Below are positions 45,536 through 55,223 of a stretch of DNA of 64,000 nt, one piece after another (position 1 is the stretch's first letter; each line of letters starts with the position of its first letter). The stretch comes from Semisulcospira habei (lineage: Eukaryota; Mollusca; Gastropoda; Semisulcospiridae), in contig BTPG01000003.1 of NCBI GenBank assembly GCA_036245525.1, forward strand, positions 155,241,233 to 155,305,232, given 5' to 3'. The notes under the pieces are model-generated. The model was not told the origin of the DNA. It worked only from the letters and a program-made list of their open reading frames with translations, and did no database searches. A program made the position numbers and the translations under genes.

Positions 45536-46000
45536 GTAATCTTCGCTAAAATTATCGGGAGGTTGTGCCTGGGAGGGCGGGTCTCGGGGGCGTCATGGCA
45601 TGTTAGGGGTGTTCTAAGCGGCACCCACCGCCTCTTCGACATTCTTCCTATCAGTAATGTCATCGGTAATGTGTTTTGAGAAAACAAATGTATTTTTCTT
45701 TAAAATATATTTTTTTGAAAAATATTTACCGATGACATTACTCGGAGGACCCTCCCACATGCCCCGCTGCCGCTGGCTCGCTACGAAACAGAATGGCGAA
45801 TCAGGTGACTGCGTGCCGGATGTAGAGGGAAGGGAGGCTACCGTGGGTCCGCCAGGCTTATAGCACCCCTTGATACCTTCCCTCCTTAAAGGCACACAAC
45901 CACAATTCTGGCTAAAATTAGGCTATCGAGAACAGTATTCCTATCAGTAATGTCATCGGTAAGTATTTTTCAAAAAAATATATTTTAAAGAAAAATACAT

Positions 46001-46544
46001 GTTTTGTCATTATAGTTTTCAAAATACTGTTTCAAAAGATAATCTGAGATTCTATGGTGCTGTCAAAGCCCTTCAAATGTCCAAAATCTGAGCTGAATGG
46101 AGGTTACTCTATGACCGGACATGTAATGTCCAGTTGTGTAAATTTGCAGTTGTTTTAACACCAATAAAACGTTGTTTTTTTTTTTCTGGAACTAACTAAA
46201 ATGTTTGGAATAAAGTACTACACCTAATCTATCCATGGAAAATTCTATTTTGTGGAAAAAATCAAAGTAAAAGGTTTGTTTTTATTTGTTTGTTTTTTTC
46301 AATAGGGGCTCTCGTGTCATGCTTTCAAGCTGTCCAAAATTATGTTTTTGTCTAATTCACCCTCAACAAACTACACTTTAAGAAGACAAGACATGCTTGT
46401 TATATGTATTTCTTTATTCAATACACAACACATTGCTATAAAATGGAATGCATCAGTACAACATAATGCTAATGCTTGAGTGACAATCGTGGTCACTGTT
46501 CGGTGGATTCACCTTTTGATAATGGCTCATATAACTTGATCTAC
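46001..46544. other. DUS4L intron sequence, no other feature
   Basis: AT-rich sequence between the right end of copy D and the DUS4L exon. I see no gene or repeat that can be supported. Confidence 0.4.
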
Positions 46545-46666
46545 CTGGGCATGTTGTAAAATCACTGTCACGGGCCTTCAGTGAATTCACAAAGCAGTTT
46601 GAGATGATCATAGGTGTGTATGCCAGGTCACAGTCATACTTCCGCACCAACATCCGGAATGGCAAC
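46545..46666 (-). CDS. DUS4L: DUS4L, coding exon 2 of 8
   Basis: The exon reads (K)LPFRMLVRKYDCDLAYTPMI, ISNCFVNSLKARDSDFTTCP(E). The pattern FRxLVRKYxCDLxYTPMI, with xKARDSxFTT after it, is characteristic of DUS4L. The acceptor TGTGCAG and donor CCCAG|GTAGAT give phases that join both neighbours. It is followed across a DIRS-filled intron by the exon at 38,356. Confidence 0.95.
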
Positions 46667-46913
46667 CTGCACACAATTTTGTTTAAAATTCAAAGACAGG
46701 TCATAAGGACTGATCCCAATATTATTAATTTTATCAGGGCAGTAAACATTGCTTCTTTTTGTACCTCCACGGTAGTACAGGGTAATTAAGCAAAACAACA
46801 CTGACAGATATATAATAACAAATGTCACAGTACAATTTATTCTGCTTTATTTCTGGAGGCATGTCACTCACATTTTTTTGTGAGAAAATTAATGCACGAA
46901 TTGGAATACCCAC

Positions 46914-47017
46914 TTGGAATACCGGACCATTGGAGCACATATTTTGACAGTCCTTCCACTGCTGAATAATTCTAATGGTTTTGTACACTGGAAACTGTCC
47001 TCTTCTGGCATGATCAT
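46914..47017 (-). CDS. DUS4L: DUS4L, first coding exon
   Basis: The exon reads MIMPEEDSFQCTKPLELFSS, GRTVKICAPMVRYS(K). VKICAPMVRYSK matches the start of the human enzyme's TIM barrel (VKVCAPMVRYSK) and contains the first flavin-binding loop. Two Met codons are possible, at 47,017 and 47,011. An acceptor-like CCTAG at 47,042 suggests a further 5' untranslated exon upstream. The donor AA|GTGGGT joins in frame to the exon at 46,666. Confidence 0.88.
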
Positions 47018-47511
47018 GAGTACTGATCTGCTGCATACTACCTAGGGACAAACACGAACACAGAAGCGAAACTACTTTGCCAAGTTGATAAAATGACGAA
47101 GAAGCCGACAGTACACCCAATCACATGTCTGCACCTACAGAAGTGATCTAGAGGTTTTCCGTTGGAGCCTAACACATGGAAAACATGAAAAGCACAAAAC
47201 GTTTAATCATAGCCATTGCCACTGCATTTATCCCATGCTCGTCAGCCATTTTGACGCCAATAGAGAGGTTCCTTGATTCTCTAGCGAAAGAGTACTTCCG
47301 AAGGTTGCCGGCCAACTCGCCCATATGCTAACTCGTTCATGCGCAATCTCGTCCAAGGTACGAGTGAACTCGCCACAGAAAGCAGTCAAGTCGCAAAAGT
47401 AAGGGTTCAAGTCGCCCAAGGCAGGAGTCAACTCGATCGACCATGAAGTCTAGTCACCTAAGATCGTTTGCTTGCTTGTTCCTGTTGGAGTGAGCGCGCG
47501 CGAGCATGTAT

Positions 47512-47562
47512 CTGTGTGTGTGTGTGTGTGTTTGAGTGAGTGAGTGTGTGTGTCTGTGTGCA
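47512..47562. repeat. TG microsatellite
   Basis: Interrupted (TG)n with GAGTGAG units. Confidence 0.8.
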
Positions 47563-48318
47563 GTGCCGGGTCAGTGGATCCAAAGGTAGGCTCTAAAGTT
47601 CATATGTTACCGTTCATCATCCCCGCTCCGTCAGAGTGAAAGTGTATCAGTGTATGTGTTTTGCTGCCGTAAACATATTTACATTCAAAACATTGAAAGT
47701 GTCGGCGAACCATCTCAAGTAAACTTAACTGCTTTGTGATGCCATAAGGATCAGGAACTTTTAAACGAAATATCACTAGGCTATTCTCCGCAATATATTA
47801 ATATATTAATGAAGACGACTTGTGCTGAGCTAGATTCTCCTGTGTATAAATGAACCATAGCTAGACCTGTATGTAGCGTTTGGTAACCAACTGTTGCCGC
47901 GGAAGGTTTTTGTGTTGTTGTTGTTGTTGTTTTTGTTGTTTGTTTGTTTTTGTGTGTTTGTTTGTTTGTGGGTTTTCAGTTTTGGGGGGTGGGGAGGGGG
48001 CGGGAGGTGGGGGTGGGGTGTGGGGTGTGGGGGGGGGAGGGTTTGGTGAGGGGAGGGGGCAGTAACAGCGGTATAGGGTGTTTAAAGTTTACAACGGACA
48101 ATAGACGGACAGACGATGGACGGACAACTGGCCCAGTACTTACCTACTTTTGCTGCCAAACTGTCTTACACTCTGTGTTTATGATTGCCAAGTGCAAAGA
48201 GTGGGTAACTGCAAGGCTTGTAAATACCTCTCAGCCGACGGGGCCCCAACCTGTCCTGCCGATGCAGTGACACCAAGTGCGAAGCCAGGAGCCTGCAGGT
48301 TTCTGGAATATTTTTTAT

Positions 48319-48320
<2 letters not shown>

Positions 48321-48371
<51 letters not shown>

Positions 48372-48401
48372 CCGTCTGTGTGTGTGTGCGTGCGCGCGCG
48401 C

Positions 48402-48438
<37 letters not shown>

Positions 48439-48458
48439 CACGCGCGTGTGTGTGTGTA
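48321..48458. repeat. TG/CG microsatellite
   Basis: Long (TG)n with internal GCGCGCGC blocks, which create spurious Cys-Val open frames. Confidence 0.95.
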
Positions 48459-49566
48459 GTGCCCGTGGACAGAGGATATTCCCGCTTCTGCTCCGTTGCC
48501 TGCACTTTGGGTGTAGGAGTGTATCACTGAGTTCAGATTATAGCTTATTTATTTCAAGATGTGTTCTTAGACCTGTCGTGTGTGGGCTCATTGCGGCTGA
48601 CGTCGGCCTGAGGAACCTTGTCTACTGGGAGGACTAGAAACAAAGGCAGCAGAAGGGGCACAGAATACAAGGCACACAAACTGGTTATTCTTTGTACATC
48701 AGACATTTACGGACTTAGCACGCACACGCACACTCAGTCGCACTCACGCACACAAGCACGCACACGCACGCACACACTGTGACGTTTGTGTTTTTTGAGG
48801 GTTTTAGTGGACGAAGTAGATTTAGGGGTTTCCAGTTAGACGATCATCCAAAAGTCATAACATCAAAAATATCCCTACAACATTTCTTACAACTGTGGCT
48901 GTCATGCAGCGTAGAAGTCAGTAATCTAGGCTGGATGGAAGCGACAGTTTGATCCGTGATTTGCAAAAATTCTTTCAGGAATCAAAGAAAAAAAAAATGT
49001 AACCGACAAAGGGTAACCCGCTTTTACATGCAACCACCAGTACTGTTTTCAGTTTTCAAAGGCCCCGGTATACACTGCATTCCAGACTACATGTTCAATG
49101 GGATACGCTTCTTCCGGCACAGTGCCGCGTGTCCGCCGTATGCATGCTGCATATGGATACGCAACACTAAAAAGATGGTTCTGGCTTGAGTTAAATGTAG
49201 ATTTACATATGATCAATAAAGTGGATTTGGTCTTTTGTGGCTGTTTCTGTCCATGATGTTCATGTGTCAGTGGAGTGTTTACAAGGCATTCCGGCCTGTG
49301 CCGATGTGCGCATGCGCATATGGTGCCGGAGTGCCGCGGGGTGCAGTATCAGTGTCAGCGGAAGACACAGCCATATCTAGCAAATTGCATATTCATTAAT
49401 AACAAGAATAAAATAGACGTTCTGAATCAGAAGCGGTAAAACTGCATGTATATCGACTAACTGAAGAGACAAACAAACAAGAAAAAAATGACAACAACCC
49501 GCAACTAGTCGACAATGCCTTAAGTCAAAACGGCTGCAGGTGCAGGGATTTTTTTTTCATAAATCG

Positions 49567-49804
<238 letters not shown>

Positions 49805-49912
49805 TCGAGTTCAGGTCACGTCGTCTTAATATTGCTTGAAAATAATTATATTGATGGCGCTTGGGCAAGTTGGCGAATGGGCGAGTTGTTCGGCAACCTT
49901 TCCGGAAACAAG

Positions 49913-49952
49913 ATGGCAGACGACGACGTGTGGCATCTCATCAACAACGATG
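49913..49952 (+). CDS. COG5: COG5, first coding exon
   Basis: COG5 is a subunit of lobe B of the conserved oligomeric Golgi tethering complex, which works in retrograde transport within the Golgi. This exon encodes MADDDVWHLINND and the first base of a Glu codon. The donor ATG|GTATTC is weak, but the phase fits: joining to 50,220 gives ...INNDEAFRQFLNDDFDV, which matches the N-terminus of animal COG5. The start is chosen because it is the first Met in this frame and the exon makes a plausible acidic N-terminus. Confidence 0.82.
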
Positions 49953-50219
49953 GTATTCTTTATTTATCAACGATTTTATGACGTCTTTGTAATATGTACT
50001 TACAAATATTCTTTGTAAATAGTAATGTGTTCACCTGCGTCGTAAACGTGTATGCATTCACCTCTGGGTTTTAGGGGTTTATTTTAGAGAAACTCTCTCT
50101 CTCTTACGTAGACGTGCCTGCGAAATGATCGTTCGCAACCCAAATACTTTCCAGCGTGATGTAGACTATATAATTTATATTGTCTGAACAATAATGTTTG
50201 TTTCATTCAACTTGTGCAG

Positions 50220-50359
50220 AGGCATTCAGGCAATTCCTTAATGACGACTTTGATGTCAAGGAACATGCCAACAAAGTCATCCAAGGAATGGCCATCACAC
50301 AACAACTTGGCAAACTGGCTGAAGGCATCTCTCTCTTGGACAAAGAAATCCACACACAG
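50220..50359 (+). CDS. COG5: COG5, coding exon 2
   Basis: The exon reads (E)AFRQFLNDDFDVKEHANK, VIQGMAITQQLGKLAEGISL, LDKEIHTQ. The pattern FLxxDFDVK, LAEGISxLDKEIH is diagnostic of COG5 (human: FLSEDFDVK, LAQGISQLDRELH). It belongs to the N-terminal coiled-coil region that pairs with COG7 and other subunits. The acceptor TTGTGCAG and donor CAG|GTATGT are strong. Confidence 0.95.
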
Positions 50360-50387
50360 GTATGTAGGATACAGCGTACTATACGCG

Positions 50388-50483
50388 TTAACCCTCCTGT
50401 TCATGCAGCCGCCTGTGCTTTTTACAGTACTGGTGGCTTAATGCACAAGGGGCAGTTAACCCTACCGACACGCAAAGGGTAAA
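50388..50483. repeat. Foldback MITE, family 3, with family 2 remnant
   Basis: TTAACCCTCCTGTTCATGCAGC to GGGGCAGTTAA (50,388-50,459) is a family 3 foldback. TTAACCCTACCGACACGCAA and AGGGTAAA (50,456-50,483) is the end of a family 2 element. Confidence 0.65.
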
Positions 50484-50573
50484 TAGCGTACACTTGCATT
50501 TACATAATTATAGACCTCTAAAGGCCTTCAGCCATGTCCACTTTTGTAATTTGTGCTCTGTTTCCTTGTGCAG

Positions 50574-50631
50574 ATTGTGAGTCACCATGAAGACCTCCTG
50601 TCTCAGGCTACCAGTGTTGAAACACTAGAAG
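50574..50631 (+). CDS. COG5: COG5, coding exon 3
   Basis: The exon reads IVSHHEDLLSQATSVETLE(G). Human COG5 has [20 protein letters not shown] at this place. The acceptor CTTGTGCAG and donor AAG|GTGTGT are good. It starts in phase 0 after exon 2 and ends in phase 1. Confidence 0.95.
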
Positions 50632-50826
50632 GTGTGTTTGTGTACATGCACATGCATTTTGACATACATGTCTGTGTGCGAGTGCAATTGTTTGATGCTA
50701 TTTAACATTTAAGCTGTGCATACATACATATGTAAATATGGATCACATAACTGCTCTCAGATGTTGCATTATTCGTAAGGTTACAATACAGTGCTGGTGT
50801 TCATTATGATACTGTTTCTTATTCAG

Positions 50827-50881
50827 GGGTCCTTCAGATGATGCAGACACGAACCCAGTCTCTTCTAGCAGCTATGGACAG
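50827..50881 (+). CDS. COG5: COG5, coding exon 4
   Basis: The exon reads (G)VLQMMQTRTQSLLAAMD(R), continuing the coiled coil (VLQMMQTRIGALQGAVDR in human). The acceptor ATTCAG and donor CAG|GTGAGT are good. Confidence 0.95.
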
Positions 50882-50904
50882 GTGAGTAACCTGCAGCCAC
50901 AAGA

Positions 50905-50975
50905 TACAGAGCTCCTCATGAGTCCCTACACGTTGCAGGGGCTCATGAGTATCTGTGCCTCTTACAACCATTTTA
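50905..50975. repeat. Short foldback repeat (CATGAGGATC family)
   Basis: The arms GAGCTCCTCATGAGTCCCTA and GGGGCTCATGAGTATCTGTG are inverted. Confidence 0.5.
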
Positions 50976-51387
50976 CAACCATTATTTGACAGTTACCCAG
51001 TAAGAAAATAAATCCATTGCAGCTATATTCATGTTCAAAAACAAAGTGTAGGTCATTATAAACTTTTACAAGCTGCAGGGGCTGATGAGGATCATTGCCT
51101 CTTGCTGACTCTATTTTGACATTTTCTATGATTGTCAGGTTGACTTAAAAAGGTCATGAATATCTGATCTTTGCATTTGATACTTGCATTTAAAAAAAAA
51201 ATTAAATGAAAGCAATTTCTGAAAATCAAAGTGAATTTTTCTTTTGATGGTATTTATCAGAAAGGTGCAGCGCAGCATTATTTTCTTCTTTAAAAAATTC
51301 TTATTTCACTGTTGGGTAATATCGGCCTCTTGACTGTGGGATGTTTTACTTTTGTTTCAAATATATGTACTTCTTTCTCATTTGCAG

Positions 51388-51457
51388 GATCAGAGCTAAG
51401 GTGGCTGAGCCGTATACAAAGATTCTTGCCAGAACTACACAGCTTAGACATTTACAT
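51388..51457 (+). CDS. COG5: COG5, coding exon 5
   Basis: The exon reads (R)IRAKVAEPYTKILARTTQ, LRHLH (human: [22 protein letters not shown]). The acceptor TTTGCAG and donor CAT|GTAAGT are good. It ends in phase 0. Confidence 0.95.
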
Positions 51458-51580
51458 GTAAGTTTGTAGCATACTGAGCACTTTATTGCACATGCTTAAT
51501 TTACATTCACACAGAATTTTGAAATATTTTGGTGTGTTGAAGTTATGTGTGTCATGTGTCTATGATGATTATCTTTTTGC

Positions 51581-51793
51581 TTAACCCATTACATCCTGGT
51601 GCTGAATTTTTAAAATTTGCTTATTGTCCTATGAAGGCTACATTACAGATTAGACGATAGGTGAAACATTTCAGTTCAAGGGGGGTGCCAGAATAGCTTG
51701 GCGCCCCAGGCGCCAAGCCATTCTGTCATCACCCTTGAACTATCATAGTTAAACTTATTTCAAGCAACAGCGTATCAGGATGAAAACAGTTAA
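51581..51793. repeat. Foldback MITE, family 5
   Basis: It starts TTAACCCATTACATCCTGG and ends GGATGAAAACAGTTAA, with the palindrome AGAATAGCTTGGCGCC / GGCGCCAAGCCATTCT. Confidence 0.75.
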
Positions 51794-52040
51794 TGACAGA
51801 TACAACTTAGGTTATCTCAGCCAGCAAGAGGTGCAGTTTTAAAAGCCGCAGGGGCTCATGTAAATCTGTCTCGTTGATTGGAAGTCCTTGATCAGACACT
51901 GTGTGTAGATCCTTATTCTTCCAGTAGAGCTATCTCTTTTGGTATTATGTGTGCTGTCATTTGTGGGGATGTGGATTGTTTTAGTCATAAGGTCCAAAAT
52001 CACAGACCAACACACGGTGTACTGAAGATTCTCTTTTCTT

Positions 52041-52259
52041 CACCCATTTAACCTCACAGCGGCAATTCCCAAAAGTTTGGAATTGCAGGTGTTATCTAAT
52101 GACTGTGTACCAGTTGTAGGAGATGGATTGATCATGATAATTCAAGGGTAGTGCCAGATGAGCTTGGTGCCTTTAGGCGCCACGCTCATTTGGCACTACC
52201 CTTGAATTATTAGGGTTGATCCATTTCCTGCTGTAGGACATTGGGTCCAAATGGGTTAA
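52041..52259. repeat. Foldback MITE, family 1
   Basis: It ends TCCAAATGGGTTAA, and the left end CACCCATTTAACCTC is shifted. The palindrome is GTGCCAGATGAGCTTGG / CCACGCTCATTTGGCAC. A family 3 foldback (52,256-52,318) follows and shares the TTAA. Confidence 0.7.
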
Positions 52260-52446
52260 CGCCTTATGCATACAGCCACCGGTACTGGCAGTACCAGTGG
52301 CTGCATGCACAAAGGGGTCCACAATATACCATAATAATAGCCAGTTTAGCGTTTCACCCAAAAAGATATAATATACTATTATGCTGTATGCAGCGGGTGT
52401 TGATGTTGTGAGCCGAATATAACCTGCCCTTTCTGTTTATACACAG

Positions 52447-52567
52447 GAGACCTGTGACTTGCTGCGGCGCATTATCCGCATCATGTATCTGACTAAACGT
52501 TTGCGCACCCAGCTTCAAGGGGGAGCCAGGGAGATCACTAAGGCAGCCCAGAGTCTCAACGAATTGG
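52447..52567 (+). CDS. COG5: COG5, coding exon 6
   Basis: The exon reads [40 protein letters not shown] (G). Human COG5 has [18 protein letters not shown], then [13 protein letters not shown]. The acceptor TACACAG and donor TTGG|GTGAGA are good. The next exon (the LSGIEVIENDL region in human) is not found before 64,000; the intron holds copies G and E and remnant F. Confidence 0.95.
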
Positions 52568-52615
52568 GTGAGAATATAATTAACATTTAATCTTAAAACC
52601 AGCGTTCATTGCACA

Positions 52616-54393
52616 TTAATTTGTTTCCTCAAAAACATTACCGATGACATGACAAATAGGAAGTGTCTACTTACAATTCTAGCCTAAGAAATCCGTTGTG
52701 TTGTGAGTGGCCTCCCATTACTGCCCATCCGGTTCTGAGTCCTCCCATAATTCCTCAGTCAGTCTACTTAGGCTCACGCTGTTCAGACATGTTGCTCTAA
52801 CCTACGGACTTTGGGATTTTCGACTGGTTCGCCGGTCTTCCGGACCTTAGCTTTTTCTCTTGGCTTCTACTTCGTCGGCCCTGCCTGTGCCACGGCGTGG
52901 CTCTGTCGTCCCCTCATCGTTGGGAGCTGCCCTCTTCGGCCGCTTGAGTGACTGGGCTGCACGGTGTGCGTCGCCGGGACTTAGCCCGGTCGTGCCATGG
53001 GTGTTTTGGACTTTTCTCCCCCCGTTCCCGCTCCGGCAGAAAGGTAAGGTAGCTGGGTTGGCCCTCGGCCGGTTCCCGGGCTAGGCACTGGTTTGAGCAG
53101 GCACGAAAGCAGTCTTCGTCTTCGCTGTTGCTTGCGCGCCAAAATTCTCAACTCTTAGCTTGGCGGGGCTCCTCGCGCCCGTGCCCACTCACCTTCGGTT
53201 GATTGGTGTGGCATTGTTGGCGCTTACCTACTCTCTTCTACCTTGTGTGATTTGGGAAATTTGTTAGGCTCCGGCCCATGCCTTGAAGCCATTAGGTTGA
53301 TGGATGGCGCGGGGTCAGACACTTTCTTCGTTCCTGAATCTGTCATGAATGTTTGGGGAGTTGTCCTTGGCAAGATCGGCAAACAGATAGGTTAGCCGCG
53401 ACTTCTCTTCTTCGCAGACGGTAGGTCGCAAAGGTAGGGTGCTTACCTTAGCTTCGCCGGGCCCCGTATGCCCGTGCCCACTAGCTTATGGGGATGGATT
53501 ACAGGCCCAGGCTCTTGCTGACAGGTTTGTTCCTCGCTGTTTGTGCCTTTTTTGTTGCGAAGGCTAGCCTTACCAGGGCGGGGTCCCACAGGCCCTCGCC
53601 CGCGTGCCTTTGGATGTGTTGTGTGTTGCAGTGACCTGTTGCTGTCCCGTACGCGAGGCAGAGGGTTTCAGTGGCTGTCACTTACCAGAAGTCTGTCTCC
53701 CCTGCACCGGATGCGCCCCCGACCACACTTGCGGCACCTACTCCACCTGACCTGAGCTGCGCTGTTAGCAGTTATGGAGTGTACAGACGCGAGCGACCGG
53801 CACCTGTGTGTGATCCGATTCCAGTCGAGGCGCCATTTCCCGGGCCCTGCGTACTACTGCTCGAGACCGCAACGACCTTTGCAGAGGACGCCACGCCGGA
53901 CGCAGGAACCTGGTGCACAGAGCGGGTTTGATCGAAGCGGCCGCTTCCAGGAGGGAGCGTCCCCGGACAAGCCTTCTGACAGGCAGAGAAACCGCCTCAC
54001 TGAGTTCGGTTTGGAGAGACGCGCCTCGCGCTGTCCCATGTCCACTGTCGATCCCTGTTCGTCTCCAAGGGAACCCGCTGGCCCCTGGTCACCTCGCTGG
54101 CAGAGAGCCCGTCGCGGTTATGGAGTGTCCACACGCGAGTGACCGGCTTCTGGATGTGGCCTGGTTCCTGTTGATACGCCTTCCCAGTGCCCTGCTTCCT
54201 GGCCGCATGGGACCACACCAACTTTTTGGCTTGGACGCCGCTGTTTGCGCCTACACCCTGCACTCTCGGACAACTGATGTAGCTTCGCGGTCACATAGCG
54301 CCGGCCTCACAGAGCCCGGCCACGGGGACGCATGTTGCGCCGCCCCTTGCCCGCTATCAGCAGAGGTGCCTACCTTACGCGCTAGCTCGTAAT
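52616..54393 (+). mobile_element. DIRS-like copy G, 5' part only, core type GACATGAC
   Basis: The left end TTTGTTTCCTCAAAAACATT + ACCGATGACATGAC and the following AAGTGTCTACTTAC match the 5' end of copy B. A leader of about 1 kb, a broken Gag zinc region (about 53,630-53,740) and Gag repeats like those of copy B (53,930-54,350) follow. It stops where copy E begins. It has no right end here. Confidence 0.75.
52995..54388 (+). pseudogene. Gag pseudogene of copy G
   Basis: A candidate first exon, ATGGGTGTTTTGG to CAGAAAG (52,998-53,043), has donor GTAAGG. An acceptor GTGTTGCAG ends near 53,632, and the joined frame keeps phase 2 as in other copies. The Cys residues of the zinc region are mostly lost (RGRGFQWLS where copy E has RCGQFQWPS). 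The downstream repeats read LTEFGLERRASR. No intact protein remains. Confidence 0.45.
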
Positions 54394-54411
54394 TTGTTTT
54401 CTCAAAACACA

Positions 54412-54600
54412 TTACCGATGGTATTACTTAAAGGAAATGGTTTCTTAGCTAGTCTAATTTTAGCCCAAAATTGTTGTGTACGAGTATGGTCATGATGGCA
54501 GGTGAGGGGCGCCATAGCCTAGACGGAAACCCGGGTAGCCTCCCTTCCGGTTCAACCACGCATGCGCCACACCACTCATACTCCAGTCAGTTTTCTTTGC
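54412..54600. repeat. Left inverted repeat of copy E
   Basis: The sequence from TTACCGATGGTATTACTTAA to CAGTCAGTTTTCTTTGC is the reverse complement of 60,672-60,857 with very few differences (for example CTCC versus CGCC near 54,582). Confidence 0.9.
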
Positions 54601-55060
54601 TAGTCTCAGAAGGTTGTGTACGGGACTCGCTCTGTTCGTTAGGACTCTATCTTCGTTAGGGAAGTCTAGTCAGAAGGAAGCTTGTTCAAGGTGGGAAACC
54701 TGGCTTGAGGTTTCCGTCGGTCTACGGACTTAGGAACTTGTTCCTAGTGAACGTTACTTGTGAATTTCACCCGTCGGCGCCATCTTATCCTACCGGGCGC
54801 GGCGACGCCAGGTTGAACTGTACTCACGCCTAGTGCCGCTCGGGCCCTAGTGTGTGCTGCTCGTGTGTGCCAAGCTTCTACTTCGCTCTTCAGCCTGCTC
54901 TGAGTGCCTGCTGTTGCGGGGACTTCGTTTCGACGCCTTCACTGACGCCAGTGGCTTCGCCCGGCATCAGCGTTACGTGGTCGCCGTCCGACGCCGGGCC
55001 GTGTCTGCGTGCTAGACTTTCTGGTGGGTCTTCAACCGGGTTGGTGCCTCACTTCTTCGG

Positions 55061-55068
55061 ATGGCAAG
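55061..55068 (+). CDS. Gag of copy E, candidate mini first exon
   Basis: ATGGCAAG is followed by the donor GTAATATC. Joined to the acceptor TTTTGCAG at 55,221-55,223, it gives MASWQVRTCTRCGQFQWP in frame with the rest of Gag. The same arrangement (ATG-NNN-AG with GTAAG donor) occurs in copies C and D, and a longer version in A. Without splicing, Gag would have to start at an upstream Met at 55,168 inside the proposed intron. The exon is inferred from sequence comparison. Confidence 0.6.
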
Positions 55069-55223
55069 GTAATATCTCTGCCTTGGCCTACGTCAGGCGC
55101 TCAAGGGTAGTGGTGGAGCGCCGGGCGTAGGCTTACACGGTACGCTTCGTTCGTTCACGCGGATTCGGTGCGGGCCCACGGGGGCACGCTCGCTCGTATT
55201 TCATTGTACATTATGTTTTGCAG

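Larger units (their letters stand above)
39271..46000 (+). mobile_element. DIRS-like retrotransposon copy D, core type GACATTAC
   Basis: The left end is TTGTTTTCTCAAAACACATT then TTACCGATGACATTAC. The inverted right end finishes GTAATGTCATCGGTAAGTAT. The internal complementary region lies at about 45,648-45,745 and repeats the core twice. Gag, reverse transcriptase-RNase H and recombinase lie on the plus strand with a handful of breaks. It occupies the DUS4L intron between 38,356 and 46,545, antisense to the gene. A foreign piece lies in Gag at 40,448-40,838. Confidence 0.9.

Noticed and set aside
47228..47431. Minus-strand 67-codon frame upstream of DUS4L as an N-terminal extension
   Set aside because: It has no similarity to DUS4L, and the conserved start lies at 47,017. 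The frame overlaps the degenerate AACTCG repeats.
48150..48310. Cys-rich frame ([19 protein letters not shown]) as a possible exon or toxin-like peptide
   Set aside because: It lacks a convincing acceptor or donor, signal peptide or homology, and it lies in the COG5-DUS4L spacer.
48277..48640. Open frames of repeated Cys-Val or Thr-His
   Set aside because: They are translations of the TG/CA microsatellite. The same applies at 32,490-32,790 and 49,520-49,870.
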